A DNA stretch of 40,020 bases from DASXUC01 sp036505015 (GCA_036505015.1 DASXUC010000008.1:1-40020); one strand, 5' to 3'; positions 15,027 to 23,831 are shown, counted from the first letter of the stretch. The notes: generated from the sequence alone by a model not told the origin. A program made the numbers and translations.

Positions 15027-15059
15027 CGGTGGCGGGCGGGGGTGCCCTGCCCGCCACCG
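15027..15059 (+). terminator. Strong intercistronic hairpin between the membrane protein and response regulator genes
   Basis: A 15-bp stem (one G-T pair) runs from CGGTGGCGGGC (15027-15037) to GCCCGCCACCG (15049-15059), with a GTG loop at 15042-15044. No T-tract follows, and the next gene starts 12 nt later. It is more likely an attenuator or RNA-processing site than a full stop. Confidence 0.6.
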
Positions 15060-15070
15060 CATCCCGACCG

Positions 15071-15751
15071 ATGCGAAACATTCTCGTCGTCGACGATGAA
15101 CCCAGGATCGTCAAGCTGGCGCGCGACTATCTCGAGCACGCCGGCTTCAGCGTGACCAGTGAGCACGATGGCAGGTCCGCACTCGCCGCGGCCCGCGCCG
15201 CCAAACCCGATCTGGTGATTCTGGACCTGGGGTTACCCGAGATGGATGGGTTGGACGTGGCCCGCCTGCTGCGCAAAGAGTCGAACGTGCCGATCGTGAT
15301 GCTGACCGCCCGCGGCGAAGAGACCGACAAACTCGTCGGTCTGGAACTGGGCGCCGATGACTACATCACCAAACCGTTCAGTCCGAAAGAACTCGTCGCG
15401 CGTGTGCGGGCGGTGCTGCGTCGGTCCGACCAGGCCGCCGCCGGCGCCGAGACGATCCACGTCGGCGATCTGACCATCGACATCCCGCGCATGCGGGTCT
15501 CGGTGGGACGCCGCACGCCGGAGCTCACCCCGACCGAATTTCAGCTGCTCACCGCCCTGGCGCGCCAGCCCGGCCGCATCTTCACCCGCGGCCAGCTGCT
15601 GGACCAGATCCACGGCGTGGCCTTCGAGTCCTACGAACGCGCCATCGATGCGCACATCAAGAACATCCGGCGCAAGATCGAACCCAACCCCCGCAAGCCC
15701 CGCTACCTGCTCACCGTGTACGGGGTGGGATACAAACTGGCCGATGAATAG
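15071..15751 (+). CDS. OmpR-family response regulator
   Basis: A 226-residue two-domain regulator. The receiver has acidic D8/D9, phospho-acceptor D52 (VILDLGLP), a Thr in MLTARG, and the conserved Lys in TKPFSPKEL. The C-terminal winged helix covers about residues 130-226, with ELTPTEFQLLTALARQPGR and RAIDAHIKNIRRKIEPNP, ending in TVYGVGYKL. The ATG at 15071 gives the normal receiver start. Upstream in-frame codons lie in the hairpin. The stop abuts the kinase ATG. It is the likely binder of the repeats at 14556. Confidence 0.97.
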   Translation: MRNILVVDDEPRIVKLARDYLEHAGFSVTSEHDGRSALAAARAAKPDLVILDLGLPEMDGLDVARLLRKESNVPIVMLTARGEETDKLVGLELGADDYITKPFSPKELVARVRAVLRRSDQAAAGAETIHVGDLTIDIPRMRVSVGRRTPELTPTEFQLLTALARQPGRIFTRGQLLDQIHGVAFESYERAIDAHIKNIRRKIEPNPRKPRYLLTVYGVGYKLADE

Positions 15752-16834
15752 ATGAGGCGTCCGCCGTGGTGGCCTGAGAGTGAGGCATGGCCGCCTCATC
15801 GCCCGCCGTTTGCCCGGTGGCACCGCCGGCGCGGAAGTTTCCTGTGGCGGCTGCGTCTGTTGTTCGGCCTGCTGTTCTTCCTCTTCATCTTCGGCTCGGC
15901 GGCCGCGTTCTGGTTCGGCGGCGGCCACCGGCCGTTCTTCATCGGGCCGGGCGCGCTGCTGCTGTTTCTCATCCTGTTCCTGGTGGTCACGACCGGGCGG
16001 ATGCTGCGGCGCGTGGCCTCGCCCGTCGAGGACCTGATCGAGGCCGCCGGGCACGTCGCCGGGGGCGATTACTCGGCGCGCGTTCCCGAGCGTGGCCCCT
16101 CCGAGATGCGGACGCTGGTCCGCACCTTCAACGAGATGACCGGCCGGCTGCAGTCCAGCGACGCGCAGCGGCGGAAATTGCTGGCCGACATTACACACGA
16201 CCTGCGCACGCCGCTGACGGTGATCCAGGGAAATCTGGAGGGGCTCCTCGACGGGATCTATCCCAGGGACGATGCCCACCTGCTGCCGGTGTTGGAAGAA
16301 ACACGTCTGCTGTCCCGCCTGGTCGAGGACCTGCGCACGGTCGCTCTCGCGGAAACAGGTGAGTTACAGTTGAAGAGGGAGCCCATCGAGGTCGGCCTGC
16401 TCATCGATGAGACCATCGCCTCCTTCCAGGCAGAGGCCGATGTCGCCGGCATCACCCTCACGGCCCAGACGGCGGCGGGACTCCCGATCGGCCAGGTCGA
16501 TCCCGCCCGCATCCGCCAGGTCCTGGAGAACCTGATCATCAACGCCCTGCGCTACACCGCCCGCGGGGGCTCGATCCAGATCTCCTGTGCGCCCTCTGTA
16601 GCGGGAGATCTGATCGAGATCGCCGTCCGCGACACCGGCCGGGGGATACCCGCGGAGGAATTGGCGCACATCTTCGAGCGCTTCTATAAATCGCGCGATT
16701 CCAGGGGCAGCGGGCTGGGATTGACCATCGTCAAGAACCTGGTCGCTGCTCACGGCGGGCAGATTACCGCGGAAAGCCCCCCCGGTTCCGGCACGACCAT
16801 CCGCTTCACCCTGCCGGTCGGACCCCGTCCGTAG
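15752..16834 (+). CDS. Membrane sensor histidine kinase, BaeS-like
   Basis: A 360-residue kinase. Two membrane helices (about 32-55 and 63-82) are separated by only about 8 residues, so there is no periplasmic sensor domain. HAMP follows (about 83-136), then HisKA with phospho-acceptor His149 (ADITHDLRTPL). The ATPase domain has an N box near 260-264 (LENLIINALRYT), G1 at D294-G298 (DTGRG), an F box FERFYKS, and G2 GSGLGL near 319. All catalytic boxes are intact. It directly follows the regulator gene. Signals are probably sensed in the membrane or through the first gene's product (inference). Confidence 0.96.
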   Translation: MRRPPWWPESEAWPPHRPPFARWHRRRGSFLWRLRLLFGLLFFLFIFGSAAAFWFGGGHRPFFIGPGALLLFLILFLVVTTGRMLRRVASPVEDLIEAAGHVAGGDYSARVPERGPSEMRTLVRTFNEMTGRLQSSDAQRRKLLADITHDLRTPLTVIQGNLEGLLDGIYPRDDAHLLPVLEETRLLSRLVEDLRTVALAETGELQLKREPIEVGLLIDETIASFQAEADVAGITLTAQTAAGLPIGQVDPARIRQVLENLIINALRYTARGGSIQISCAPSVAGDLIEIAVRDTGRGIPAEELAHIFERFYKSRDSRGSGLGLTIVKNLVAAHGGQITAESPPGSGTTIRFTLPVGPRP

Positions 16835-16891
16835 GGACTCACTGAGGTTTCCACGAAAGCACACCCTGTCCGATTCCCGCCGGAGGCCACC

Positions 16892-17812
16892 GTGGCTGAG
16901 CTTGGGTTCGTAGGGCTTGGCGTGATGGGCGGCCGCATCGCCCGGCGCCTGATGGGCGCGGGGCATCGCGTCATCGGCTACAATCGCACGAAACCCAAGG
17001 CGCAGGAGCTGCTGGATGCGGGGATGCGTTGGGCGTCCACGCCGCGGGAGGTCGCCGCCTCGGCGGAGGTGACCTTCAGCATGCTCACCGACACCGCGGC
17101 CCTGCGGGCCGTGACGTCGGGGCCCGATGGAATCCTAGCCGGATTGAGTTCCCGCAAACTCTACGTCGACATGAGCACGGTCAGCCCCGCCGCCAGCCGC
17201 GAGCTGGCCCGCGCCGTCGCGGCGAAAGGCGCGCAGATGCTCGACGCGCCGGTGTCCGGCTCCGTCAGCACGCTGGAGGAAGGCCGGCTGTCGATCATGG
17301 TGGGGGGGGACCACGGAGCGTTCGAACGCGTGCAGCCGATCCTCACCGACATCGGTCCCACGGTGAGCTACGTCGGACCCAATGGTCAGGCCGTGTTGAT
17401 GAAAATCGCCACCAACCTCAGCCTGGCCGTGCAGATGCTGGCGTTCAGTGAAGGCGTGCTGCTCGCGGAGAAAAGCGGCATCCCCCGCGAGACGGCGGTG
17501 CGGGTGCTCTTGCATACCGTCATCGCCTCGCCGATGGTGAAGTACCGCGGGCCGTTCGTGCTGCGGATGCCGCCTCAGGCATGGTTCGATGTGGACATGA
17601 TGCAAAAGGACATGCAGCTGGCCCTTGAACTCGGGAAGCAGCTGTCGATTCCCCTTCCGGCGACCGCGCTGACCGATCAGATGCTGACCGCGGCGCGGGG
17701 TCTCGGATTCGCCGGCGCGGATTTCGCGGCGCTGTTTGATACACTGGCGCACCTGGCCGGCATCAATGCGCGGGAACAGCGAACAGCGAACGGCGAACAG
17801 TCCAGGACATAG
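16892..17812 (+). CDS. NAD(P)-dependent beta-hydroxyacid dehydrogenase (3-hydroxyisobutyrate dehydrogenase family)
   Basis: A 306-residue enzyme. The Rossmann motif GFVGLGVMGGRIARRL is at residues 5-20. The substrate-binding DAPVSGSVSTLEEGRLSIMVGG lies near 118, and the catalytic lysine region is VLMKIATNLSLAVQMLAFSE (Lys near 171). It would oxidise a beta-hydroxy acid or reduce a semialdehyde. GGAGG lies 6 nt before the GTG. The last dozen residues (REQRTANGEQ) come from a 7-bp tandem repeat, so the native end is probably near AGINA. The 2-oxoacid dehydrogenase genes follow after 2 nt. Confidence 0.93.
   Translation: MAELGFVGLGVMGGRIARRLMGAGHRVIGYNRTKPKAQELLDAGMRWASTPREVAASAEVTFSMLTDTAALRAVTSGPDGILAGLSSRKLYVDMSTVSPAASRELARAVAAKGAQMLDAPVSGSVSTLEEGRLSIMVGGDHGAFERVQPILTDIGPTVSYVGPNGQAVLMKIATNLSLAVQMLAFSEGVLLAEKSGIPRETAVRVLLHTVIASPMVKYRGPFVLRMPPQAWFDVDMMQKDMQLALELGKQLSIPLPATALTDQMLTAARGLGFAGADFAALFDTLAHLAGINAREQRTANGEQSRT
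17774..17801 (+). repeat. 7-bp tandem repeat (GAACAGC), four units, at a gene 3' end
   Basis: Units are GAACAGC, GAACAGC, GAACGGC and GAACAGT. The repeat is translated as the C-terminal tail of the dehydrogenase and ends 8 nt before its stop codon. Confidence 0.9.
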
Positions 17813-17814
17813 CG

Positions 17815-18813
17815 ATGGCCCGATCGACGGTCTCATCACAAGACCTCGAATCCGTCAGCCCTGAGCGCTGGGTAGACATGTATGCGCAGATGCTGCGCAT
17901 CCGCATCTTCGAAGAGCACGTCAATGACCTCTACCGCGGTGGGAAGATGCCGGGCCTGGCCCACCTCTACATCGGCGAAGAAGCGGTCGCCGTCGGCGTG
18001 TGCGCGGCGCTGCGCGCGGACGACTACATCACCAGTACGCACCGCGGGCACGGGCACTGCCTGGCGAAGGGCGCGGCCGTGGACCGCATGTTCGCCGAAC
18101 TCCTGGGCAAGGCGCCCGGCTACTGCGGGGGCAAGGGCGGCTCGATGCACATCGCCGATCAGGAGCGGGGCAATCTCGGCGCCAACGCCATCGTGGCCGG
18201 CAGCACCGGCATCGCCACCGGGGCGGCGCTGTCGGCGAAGCGGCGTGGCACGGACCAGGTCGCGGTGTGCTTCTTTGGTGAAGGCGCGCTGGGCCAGGGC
18301 ATCCTCTACGAGGTCATGAACATGGCGTCGCTGTGGGCGCTGCCGGTGATCCATGTGTGTGAAGACAACCTGTACAACGAGTACACGCCGGCGGCCGAGA
18401 CGACGGCGGGATCGATGCGGGCACGGCCGGAGGCCTTCGGGATCCTCACCGAGGAACTGGACGGGCAGGACGTGCGCGCCGTCTACGCCGCGGCCTCGCG
18501 GGCGGTGGACCGCGCGCGCACCGGCGGCGGTCCGGGGTTTCTGCTGTGCCATACCTACCGCTACATGGGCCATCACGTGGGGGACGTGAACCGTACGTAC
18601 TATCGCACGAAAGACGAAGAAGCGGCTTGGCGCACCGACCGGGATCCGCTGACGATCCTGTCGGGATGGCTGCTGGAGCGCAGGCTGATCACGTCGGCCG
18701 ACCTCCAGCGTCTTGACGCGCACACGCGGTCGGAAATCGAAACCGGCGAGCGGTTCGCTCTCGACGCGCCCTATCCGGATCCCGGGGACGTGGGTCGCGA
18801 TGTCTATGCCTGA
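17815..18813 (+). CDS. Thiamine-diphosphate-dependent 2-oxoacid dehydrogenase E1 alpha (AcoA/PdhA type)
   Basis: A 332-residue E1 alpha subunit. Typical blocks are GLAHLYIGEEAVAVGVCAAL near residue 46, DYITSTHRGHGHCLAKG near 69, and GGKGGSMHIAD near 103. The ThDP motif reads GEGALGQG with a downstream EDNLYNEYTP. The first Asp of the usual GDG is Glu, a conservative change that should still be able to bind Mg. With the beta subunit it would decarboxylate a 2-oxoacid or acetoin. The family does not tell which. No E2 or E3 gene is in the window. The stop overlaps the beta-subunit start. Confidence 0.93.
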   Translation: MARSTVSSQDLESVSPERWVDMYAQMLRIRIFEEHVNDLYRGGKMPGLAHLYIGEEAVAVGVCAALRADDYITSTHRGHGHCLAKGAAVDRMFAELLGKAPGYCGGKGGSMHIADQERGNLGANAIVAGSTGIATGAALSAKRRGTDQVAVCFFGEGALGQGILYEVMNMASLWALPVIHVCEDNLYNEYTPAAETTAGSMRARPEAFGILTEELDGQDVRAVYAAASRAVDRARTGGGPGFLLCHTYRYMGHHVGDVNRTYYRTKDEEAAWRTDRDPLTILSGWLLERRLITSADLQRLDAHTRSEIETGERFALDAPYPDPGDVGRDVYA

Positions 18814-19792
18814 GGGCCGCGAGATCACCTTCGCCCAGGCCGTGCGCGAGGCGCTGGCCGAGGAGATGCGGCGCGATCCAACCGTCTTCGTCATCGGAGA
18901 GGACGTCGCCGAAGCCGGCACGCCGTTCAAGGTGCTCTCCGGTTTGGTCGAGGAGTTTGGCACGGACCGCGTCATCGACTCGCCGATCTCCGAAGCCGGC
19001 ATCACCGGGATCGGCGTCGGTGCCGCGATGACGGGGATGCGGCCGGTGGTCGACATCATGTTCGGCGATTTCATCGCCCTGGCGATGGACCAGATCGCCA
19101 ACCAGGCCGCGAAAGTCCACTACATGTCCGGGGGCAAGCTGCGCGTCCCCCTGGTGATCCGCACCACGCTGGGCGCTACGCGCCGATCCGCCGCCCAGCA
19201 CAGCCAGAGCCTGCACGCCTGGGTCAGCCACATCCCGGGACTCAAGGTGGTACTGCCGTCGACACCGTATGACGCGAAAGGTCTGCTGAAGACCGCCATC
19301 CGCGACGACAACCCGGTGGTCTTCTTCGAAGACAAGATGATGTTTGGGTTGAAAGGCCCGGTGCCGGATACTGAATATACGATTCCGTTCGGCGCGGCGG
19401 ACATCAAGCGCGCCGGGACCGACATCACCGTCGTGGCGACCAGCAGTATGGTGCAGGTGGCCCTGCAGGCCGCTGAACAACTCGAGCAGAACGGCATCTC
19501 TGCTGAGGTGATCGACCCGCGGACGACCGTGCCGTTGGACGTCGGCACACTGGTCGCCTCGGCGGAGAAGACCGGGCGCGCGCTGGTGATCGATGAGGGA
19601 TACGAGCGCTACGGGGCTACGGCGGAGATCGCCGCGTCGATCGCCGAGGGCGCGTTTCACTATCTCGACGCGCCGGTGAAACGGCTGGGCGCGATGGATG
19701 TGCCGATCCCGTTCTCGCCGGTGCTCGAAGATCTCACGGTGCCGACGTCGGACCGCGTCATCGCTGCCGTGCGAGAGCTGGTCGGACGATAG
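18800..19792 (+). CDS. 2-oxoacid dehydrogenase E1 beta (AcoB/PdhB type)
   Basis: A 330-residue E1 beta subunit. It contains REITFAQAVREALAEEMRRD at the start, VFVIGEDVAEAGTPFKVL, DSPISEAGITGIGVGAAMTG near residue 57, and RTTLGATRRSAAQHSQSLHA with the catalytic His pair region near 137. The C-terminal transketolase domain has EVIDPRTTVPLD and LVIDEGYERYGATAEIAA. The ATG at 18800 overlaps the alpha gene by 14 bp; the ATG at 18806 is a close alternative. The M24 gene follows 10 nt after the stop, so all belong to one transcript. Confidence 0.94.
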   Translation: MSMPEGREITFAQAVREALAEEMRRDPTVFVIGEDVAEAGTPFKVLSGLVEEFGTDRVIDSPISEAGITGIGVGAAMTGMRPVVDIMFGDFIALAMDQIANQAAKVHYMSGGKLRVPLVIRTTLGATRRSAAQHSQSLHAWVSHIPGLKVVLPSTPYDAKGLLKTAIRDDNPVVFFEDKMMFGLKGPVPDTEYTIPFGAADIKRAGTDITVVATSSMVQVALQAAEQLEQNGISAEVIDPRTTVPLDVGTLVASAEKTGRALVIDEGYERYGATAEIAASIAEGAFHYLDAPVKRLGAMDVPIPFSPVLEDLTVPTSDRVIAAVRELVGR

Positions 19793-19802
19793 GGGGTCTG
19801 GG

Positions 19803-21149
19803 ATGGGCATCAAGACATTCGGCCTGATGGCGGTGGATTGGGAAGAGCGCGTCAACTTCGAGCGCCTGCGCACCGAGCGGTTGGCCCGGGTGAAGCGGTT
19901 CCTGAAGGCCTCGGACCTCGGCGCGCTGCTGTGCTTCGACATGAACAACATCCGCTACATCACCGCCACGCACATCGGCACCTGGGCGATGGACAAGCTG
20001 GTGCGGTTCGCGCTGCTCCCGCAGGATGCCGAGCCGATCCTGTGGGACTTCGGGTCCGCCGCGCGCCACCACCAGCTCTACTCCCCGTGGCTGGGCGAGC
20101 GGTCCCGCGCCGGCATCTCTACCCTGCGGGGCGCCTACCCGGAACGCGCCAAGGACGTCGCGCGTAAGATCAAGGTCGAACTGGAGGCCCGCAACCTCCA
20201 CCGCGAGCCGCTGGGCGTGGACGTGATCGAGTTGCCGGTGCTGGACGCCCTGCGCGCGGAAGGACTCAGCGTGGTCGACGGCCAGCAGTTGATGCAGGAG
20301 GTCCGCAAGATCAAGAGCCAGGATGAAATCACGCTGCTGGCGACGGCGTGCATGATGGTCGACGCCGCCTACGAAGAACTCTACCGCGCGATGAAACCGG
20401 GGATGCGGGAAAATGAATGCGTCGGGCTGGTCAACAAAGTGCTGTACGATCTGGGCTCCGAGCACGTCGAAGGCGTCAATGCCATTTCCGGCGAGCGGTG
20501 CAGCCCCCATCCGCACGTCTACACCGACCGCGTGCTGCGGCCCGGCGACCCGGCGTACTTCGACATCCTGCACAGCTTCATGGGCTACCGCACCTGCTAC
20601 TACCGCACGTTCGTCATCGGCAGCGCGAGCGCGGCGCAGGTCGACGCGTATAGGCGCTGCCGTGACTACCTCGACGAAGCGATCAGTCTCATCCGGCCCG
20701 GGGTGAGCACCGCCGACGTGGTCCGGGTATGGCCCAAGGCCGAGGAGTTCGGGTTCGCCAACGAGGAAGCCGCATTCGCGCTGCAGTACGGGCACGGGGT
20801 GGGGTTGTCCATCTGGGAGAAGCCGATTTTCAGCCGGCTGGTGTCGTTCGACTATCCCGAGGTGATCGAAGAGGGCATGGTCTTCGCGCTGGAGACCTTC
20901 TGGCCGGCCGCGGACGGCTGGTCGGCCGCGCGCATCGAGGAGCAGCTGGTGGTCACCAGGCAAGGGTGCGAGATCATCACCCGGTTCCCCGCCGAGCAGC
21001 TGCTGGTCGCCGGCCACACGTACTACACCGCGGGCGGTCCGCTGCCGGCGACGCGGGAGACGCAGTCCAACCTCAACCGCGAGGGGAGCTCGACCATCGA
21101 TGCCATCGTGGCGAGCGCCAAGATCGAGGGTGGGGTGGCCCGATCGTAA
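19803..21149 (+). CDS. M24 (aminopeptidase P/creatinase) family protein with altered metal site
   Basis: A 448-residue pita-bread-fold protein with an N-terminal creatinase-like domain (about 1-190) and a C-terminal M24 domain. Compared with E. coli PepP, the first Asp ligand is kept (YFDIL), but the second is Cys: the block FMGYRTCYYRTF aligns without gaps to KGYAGDITRTF of PepP. The His ligand (YGHGVGLS) and both Glu ligands (FALETFWP and ARIEEQLVV) are kept. Loss of one bridging Asp makes a normal dimetal peptidase unlikely. Creatinase and DddP-type lyases show that this fold can do other hydrolysis or elimination reactions. Function unknown. Confidence 0.88.
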   Translation: MGIKTFGLMAVDWEERVNFERLRTERLARVKRFLKASDLGALLCFDMNNIRYITATHIGTWAMDKLVRFALLPQDAEPILWDFGSAARHHQLYSPWLGERSRAGISTLRGAYPERAKDVARKIKVELEARNLHREPLGVDVIELPVLDALRAEGLSVVDGQQLMQEVRKIKSQDEITLLATACMMVDAAYEELYRAMKPGMRENECVGLVNKVLYDLGSEHVEGVNAISGERCSPHPHVYTDRVLRPGDPAYFDILHSFMGYRTCYYRTFVIGSASAAQVDAYRRCRDYLDEAISLIRPGVSTADVVRVWPKAEEFGFANEEAAFALQYGHGVGLSIWEKPIFSRLVSFDYPEVIEEGMVFALETFWPAADGWSAARIEEQLVVTRQGCEIITRFPAEQLLVAGHTYYTAGGPLPATRETQSNLNREGSSTIDAIVASAKIEGGVARS

Positions 21150-21152
21150 GCG

Positions 21153-21929
21153 ATGGGCGCGATGGTGGCGGTCGAACAGGTCAGCAAGAGTTTTCGCAGC
21201 GGCGGGGTGCCGGCGCTGTCGAACTGCAGCCTGGAGGCCCGCGAGCACGAGATCGTCTGCGTGATCGGTCCCAGCGGCTGCGGGAAGACGACCCTGCTGC
21301 GCCTGATCGACGGCCTGCTGCGCCCGGATGACGGACGCGTGCTGATCGACGGTACCGCGGTGCGCGGCCCGCGCCGCGACGTGGCGATGGTGTTTCAGCA
21401 CTTCGGGCTGCTGCCCTGGAAAACCGTGTACGACAACGTCGCCTACGGGCTGCGGGTGCAGGACCGGCCCGCCGCCGAGGTCGAGGGCACCGTACCCCGC
21501 TACATCGAATCCGTCGGCCTGCGTGGGTTCGAGCACAGCTACCCTTACCAGCTGTCCGGCGGGATGCAGCAGCGCGTGGGACTGGCGCGCGCCCTGGCGC
21601 TGGATCCGCAGGTGCTGCTGATGGACGAGCCGTTCGGCTCGCTGGATGCACAGACCCGGGAACTGATGCAGGAAGAGCTCCTCCGGCTGTGGCGGGCCCA
21701 ACCCAAGACGATGGTCTTCGTCACCCACAGCATCGATGAGGCGATCATCCTCGGGGATCGCGTCGCGCTGATGACCACCCGGCCCGGCGGGATCAAGGAA
21801 ATGCTGGACGTCGAGATTCCGCGGCCGCGCGATCCTGAAGCGGTCCGCCGCACCTCCCGCTACCTCGATCTGCGGGCGCACATCTGGCACCGGCTTAAGG
21901 CGGAAGTGATGGGAGCGAGTCTCTCGTGA
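21153..21929 (+). CDS. ABC transporter ATP-binding protein (SsuB/TauB/NrtD family)
   Basis: A 258-residue ATPase. Walker A is GPSGCGKTT (about 39-47), the Q-loop is VFQHFGLLPWKTV, the signature is LSGGMQQRVGLARAL, Walker B is VLLMDEPFGSLD, and the switch His is in VTHSIDEA. The LLPW Q-loop and the C-terminal DRVALMTTRPGGI belong to the nitrate/sulfonate/taurine/thiamine-precursor importers. Its GTGA overlap with the permease shows coupling. It energises uptake with the permease and binding protein that follow. Confidence 0.95.
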   Translation: MGAMVAVEQVSKSFRSGGVPALSNCSLEAREHEIVCVIGPSGCGKTTLLRLIDGLLRPDDGRVLIDGTAVRGPRRDVAMVFQHFGLLPWKTVYDNVAYGLRVQDRPAAEVEGTVPRYIESVGLRGFEHSYPYQLSGGMQQRVGLARALALDPQVLLMDEPFGSLDAQTRELMQEELLRLWRAQPKTMVFVTHSIDEAIILGDRVALMTTRPGGIKEMLDVEIPRPRDPEAVRRTSRYLDLRAHIWHRLKAEVMGASLS

Positions 21930-22732
21930 ACGCCTCGACCGCCGAGCCGCTGCGGGCGGCGGTAGCGCGAAGGTGGCGGCTGTCTCCGGTGGGCATCCGC
22001 GTCGTCTCGGTCGTGGCGGGTGTGGCGGCGTGGGAGATCTACGGCCGCGTGATCCATTCCGCCATCTTCACCTATCCGTCGGCGATCGCGGTGGCGGCGG
22101 CGGACATGATCGCCACCGGCGAACTGTGGTATTACCTGCAGAGCAGCATCGTGGTGCTGGTGCTGGGGTTGTCCCTGGCGATCATTGTGGGCATCCCGCT
22201 GGGCATCCTGATGGCCCGGCGGGCGGTCGTGGAACACGCGGTCGACCCCTACATCAACGCCCTGTATGCCACGCCGCTGGTGGCGGTGATCCCGGTCATC
22301 GTGCTGTGGCTGGGGTTCCAGACCAAGGCGAAGGTGGCGCTGGTGTTCTTGTTCTGCGTCTTTCCGGTCCTCATCAATACGTATCAGGGCGTGAAGAACA
22401 CCGACACCCGGTTGATCGAGGTGGCGAAGTCCTTCTGCTCGAAGGAGTGGGCGCTGTGGCGCGACCTCATCTTTCCATCGGCCGTGCCGTTCATCCTCGC
22501 CGGCATCCGGCTGGCCATCGGGCGGGGATTGGTCGGGATGGTGGTCGCCGAGTTCTACACCACCATCACCGGCCTGGGGTACATGATCGTGCGCTATGCG
22601 AATACGTTTCGGATGGACCGTTTGTTCGTGCCGATCGTCGTGCTGATGATCATGGGGGTGGGACTGACGGCACTGCTGCGCCGTCTGGAGCACCGCATCG
22701 CGCCATGGCTCGCTGTGGCGCCGGAAGAGTAA
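21926..22732 (+). CDS. ABC transporter permease (SsuC/TauC family)
   Basis: A 268-residue inner-membrane permease with about six hydrophobic segments. The EAA-like loop is EVAKSFCSKEWALWRDLIFPSAVPFILAGIRLAIGRGLVG near residues 170-209, which docks onto the ATPase. The LWLGFQTKAKVALVFL and FYTTITGLGYMI blocks are typical of SsuC-type permeases. The GTG at 21926 overlaps the ATPase stop by 4 bp. Confidence 0.94.
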   Translation: MNASTAEPLRAAVARRWRLSPVGIRVVSVVAGVAAWEIYGRVIHSAIFTYPSAIAVAAADMIATGELWYYLQSSIVVLVLGLSLAIIVGIPLGILMARRAVVEHAVDPYINALYATPLVAVIPVIVLWLGFQTKAKVALVFLFCVFPVLINTYQGVKNTDTRLIEVAKSFCSKEWALWRDLIFPSAVPFILAGIRLAIGRGLVGMVVAEFYTTITGLGYMIVRYANTFRMDRLFVPIVVLMIMGVGLTALLRRLEHRIAPWLAVAPEE

Positions 22733-22757
22733 CACAATCCGCTCAGGGGGTGGTGCA

Positions 22758-23801
22758 ATGCGCAGGACACGTGTGTGGCGGCCGCTGCTGATCGGGCTGG
22801 CGATGGCCGCGCTGCTGGCGGGCACGGTCGGACCCGGTGTCGCGCAGCCGCGGCTGCGGACGGTAGGATTCGCGATGCCGACGACGCCGCCGAACCTCGT
22901 CCACATTCCGGTCTGGGTGGCCGCGGACACCGGCATCTTCGCCAAGTACGGCATCGAAGCCAAGATCTTCACGTTCGAAGGCGGCCCCGCTGCGCTGCGG
23001 GCATTGATCGGCGGCGGGAGCGAGGTACAGGTCGCGGCGCCCGGCATCCCGCCGTTTGTGGCGGCGCTCTCGGCCGGCAGTTCGCTGCGGGCGATCGCCA
23101 CCTATGCCGTCAGGCATCCCGTGGCGATGGTCGTACAGGCGGACATCAAGACGTGTCGGGACCTGCGGGGCAAGAAGATCGGCACCCCCGGGGGAGCCGG
23201 CGCCTACTCGGAGGTAATGGCGCGGGGCATGCTGCAGAGCTGCGGGCTGACCCCGCAGGACGTGCAGTACATCAACATCGCCACCGCGGCGCGTGTGGCG
23301 GCGCTGTCCACGAAGCAGATCGACGCGATCGTGCTGCACGTGGACCAGGTCTACGAAGCCCAGAAGACGACCCCGTCGCTGCACATCCTGGCGTACATGG
23401 CCGAGGTGCTGCCCAAAGGCTGGTACGCCGCATACGTGACTTCGACCGACTTCATCCGCTCCGAGCCGCAGCTGCTCGAGAACATCGTGATGGCGCTGGT
23501 GGAGGCCAACCGGTTCATCTACAACAACCGCGACCGCACCATCGAGATCGGGATCAAGTACACGAAGTTCGACCGGGACATTGTGGCCAAGACCTACGAC
23601 GATCTGGCGCGCAACGGCATCTGGCCGGTGAACGAGGGACTCACCCCCGCGATCGTGACCGCCGGGATTGACACCGAGGTGCAGCTGGGGACGATTCCCG
23701 CCAACCAGAAGCCGACGTATGAGCAGGCCGTGCAGTGGGGCTTCCTGCGTGCGGCGATCACCAAACTCGGGCGCTGGACCGGCGACCCGAGGTGGCACTA
23801 G
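22758..23801 (+). CDS. ABC transporter substrate-binding protein (NMT1/SsuA-like)
   Basis: A 347-residue periplasmic binding protein. The N-terminus is a signal peptide: RRTRVWR, a hydrophobic core, and a cleavage site after GVAQ (about residue 30). IPVWVAADTGIFAKYGIEAKIF near residue 49 and DLRGKKIGTPGGAGAYSE near 136 are hallmarks of the NMT1/ThiY/SsuA group. Known ligands of the group are sulfonates, taurine, pyrimidine precursors and aromatic acids, so the ligand here is open. It is preceded by a GGGGGTGG Shine-Dalgarno sequence and completes the three-gene transporter. Confidence 0.93.
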   Translation: MRRTRVWRPLLIGLAMAALLAGTVGPGVAQPRLRTVGFAMPTTPPNLVHIPVWVAADTGIFAKYGIEAKIFTFEGGPAALRALIGGGSEVQVAAPGIPPFVAALSAGSSLRAIATYAVRHPVAMVVQADIKTCRDLRGKKIGTPGGAGAYSEVMARGMLQSCGLTPQDVQYINIATAARVAALSTKQIDAIVLHVDQVYEAQKTTPSLHILAYMAEVLPKGWYAAYVTSTDFIRSEPQLLENIVMALVEANRFIYNNRDRTIEIGIKYTKFDRDIVAKTYDDLARNGIWPVNEGLTPAIVTAGIDTEVQLGTIPANQKPTYEQAVQWGFLRAAITKLGRWTGDPRWH

Positions 23802-23831
23802 ATTCGGGCCCGGGGACTAAGGGACCAGGTC

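Noticed and set aside
19758..21890. Long open minus-strand frame of 710 codons opposite the M24 and ABC genes
   Set aside because: It is rich in Arg, His, Gln and Pro as expected for the antisense of GC-rich codons, has no recognisable domain, and covers two strong plus-strand genes.
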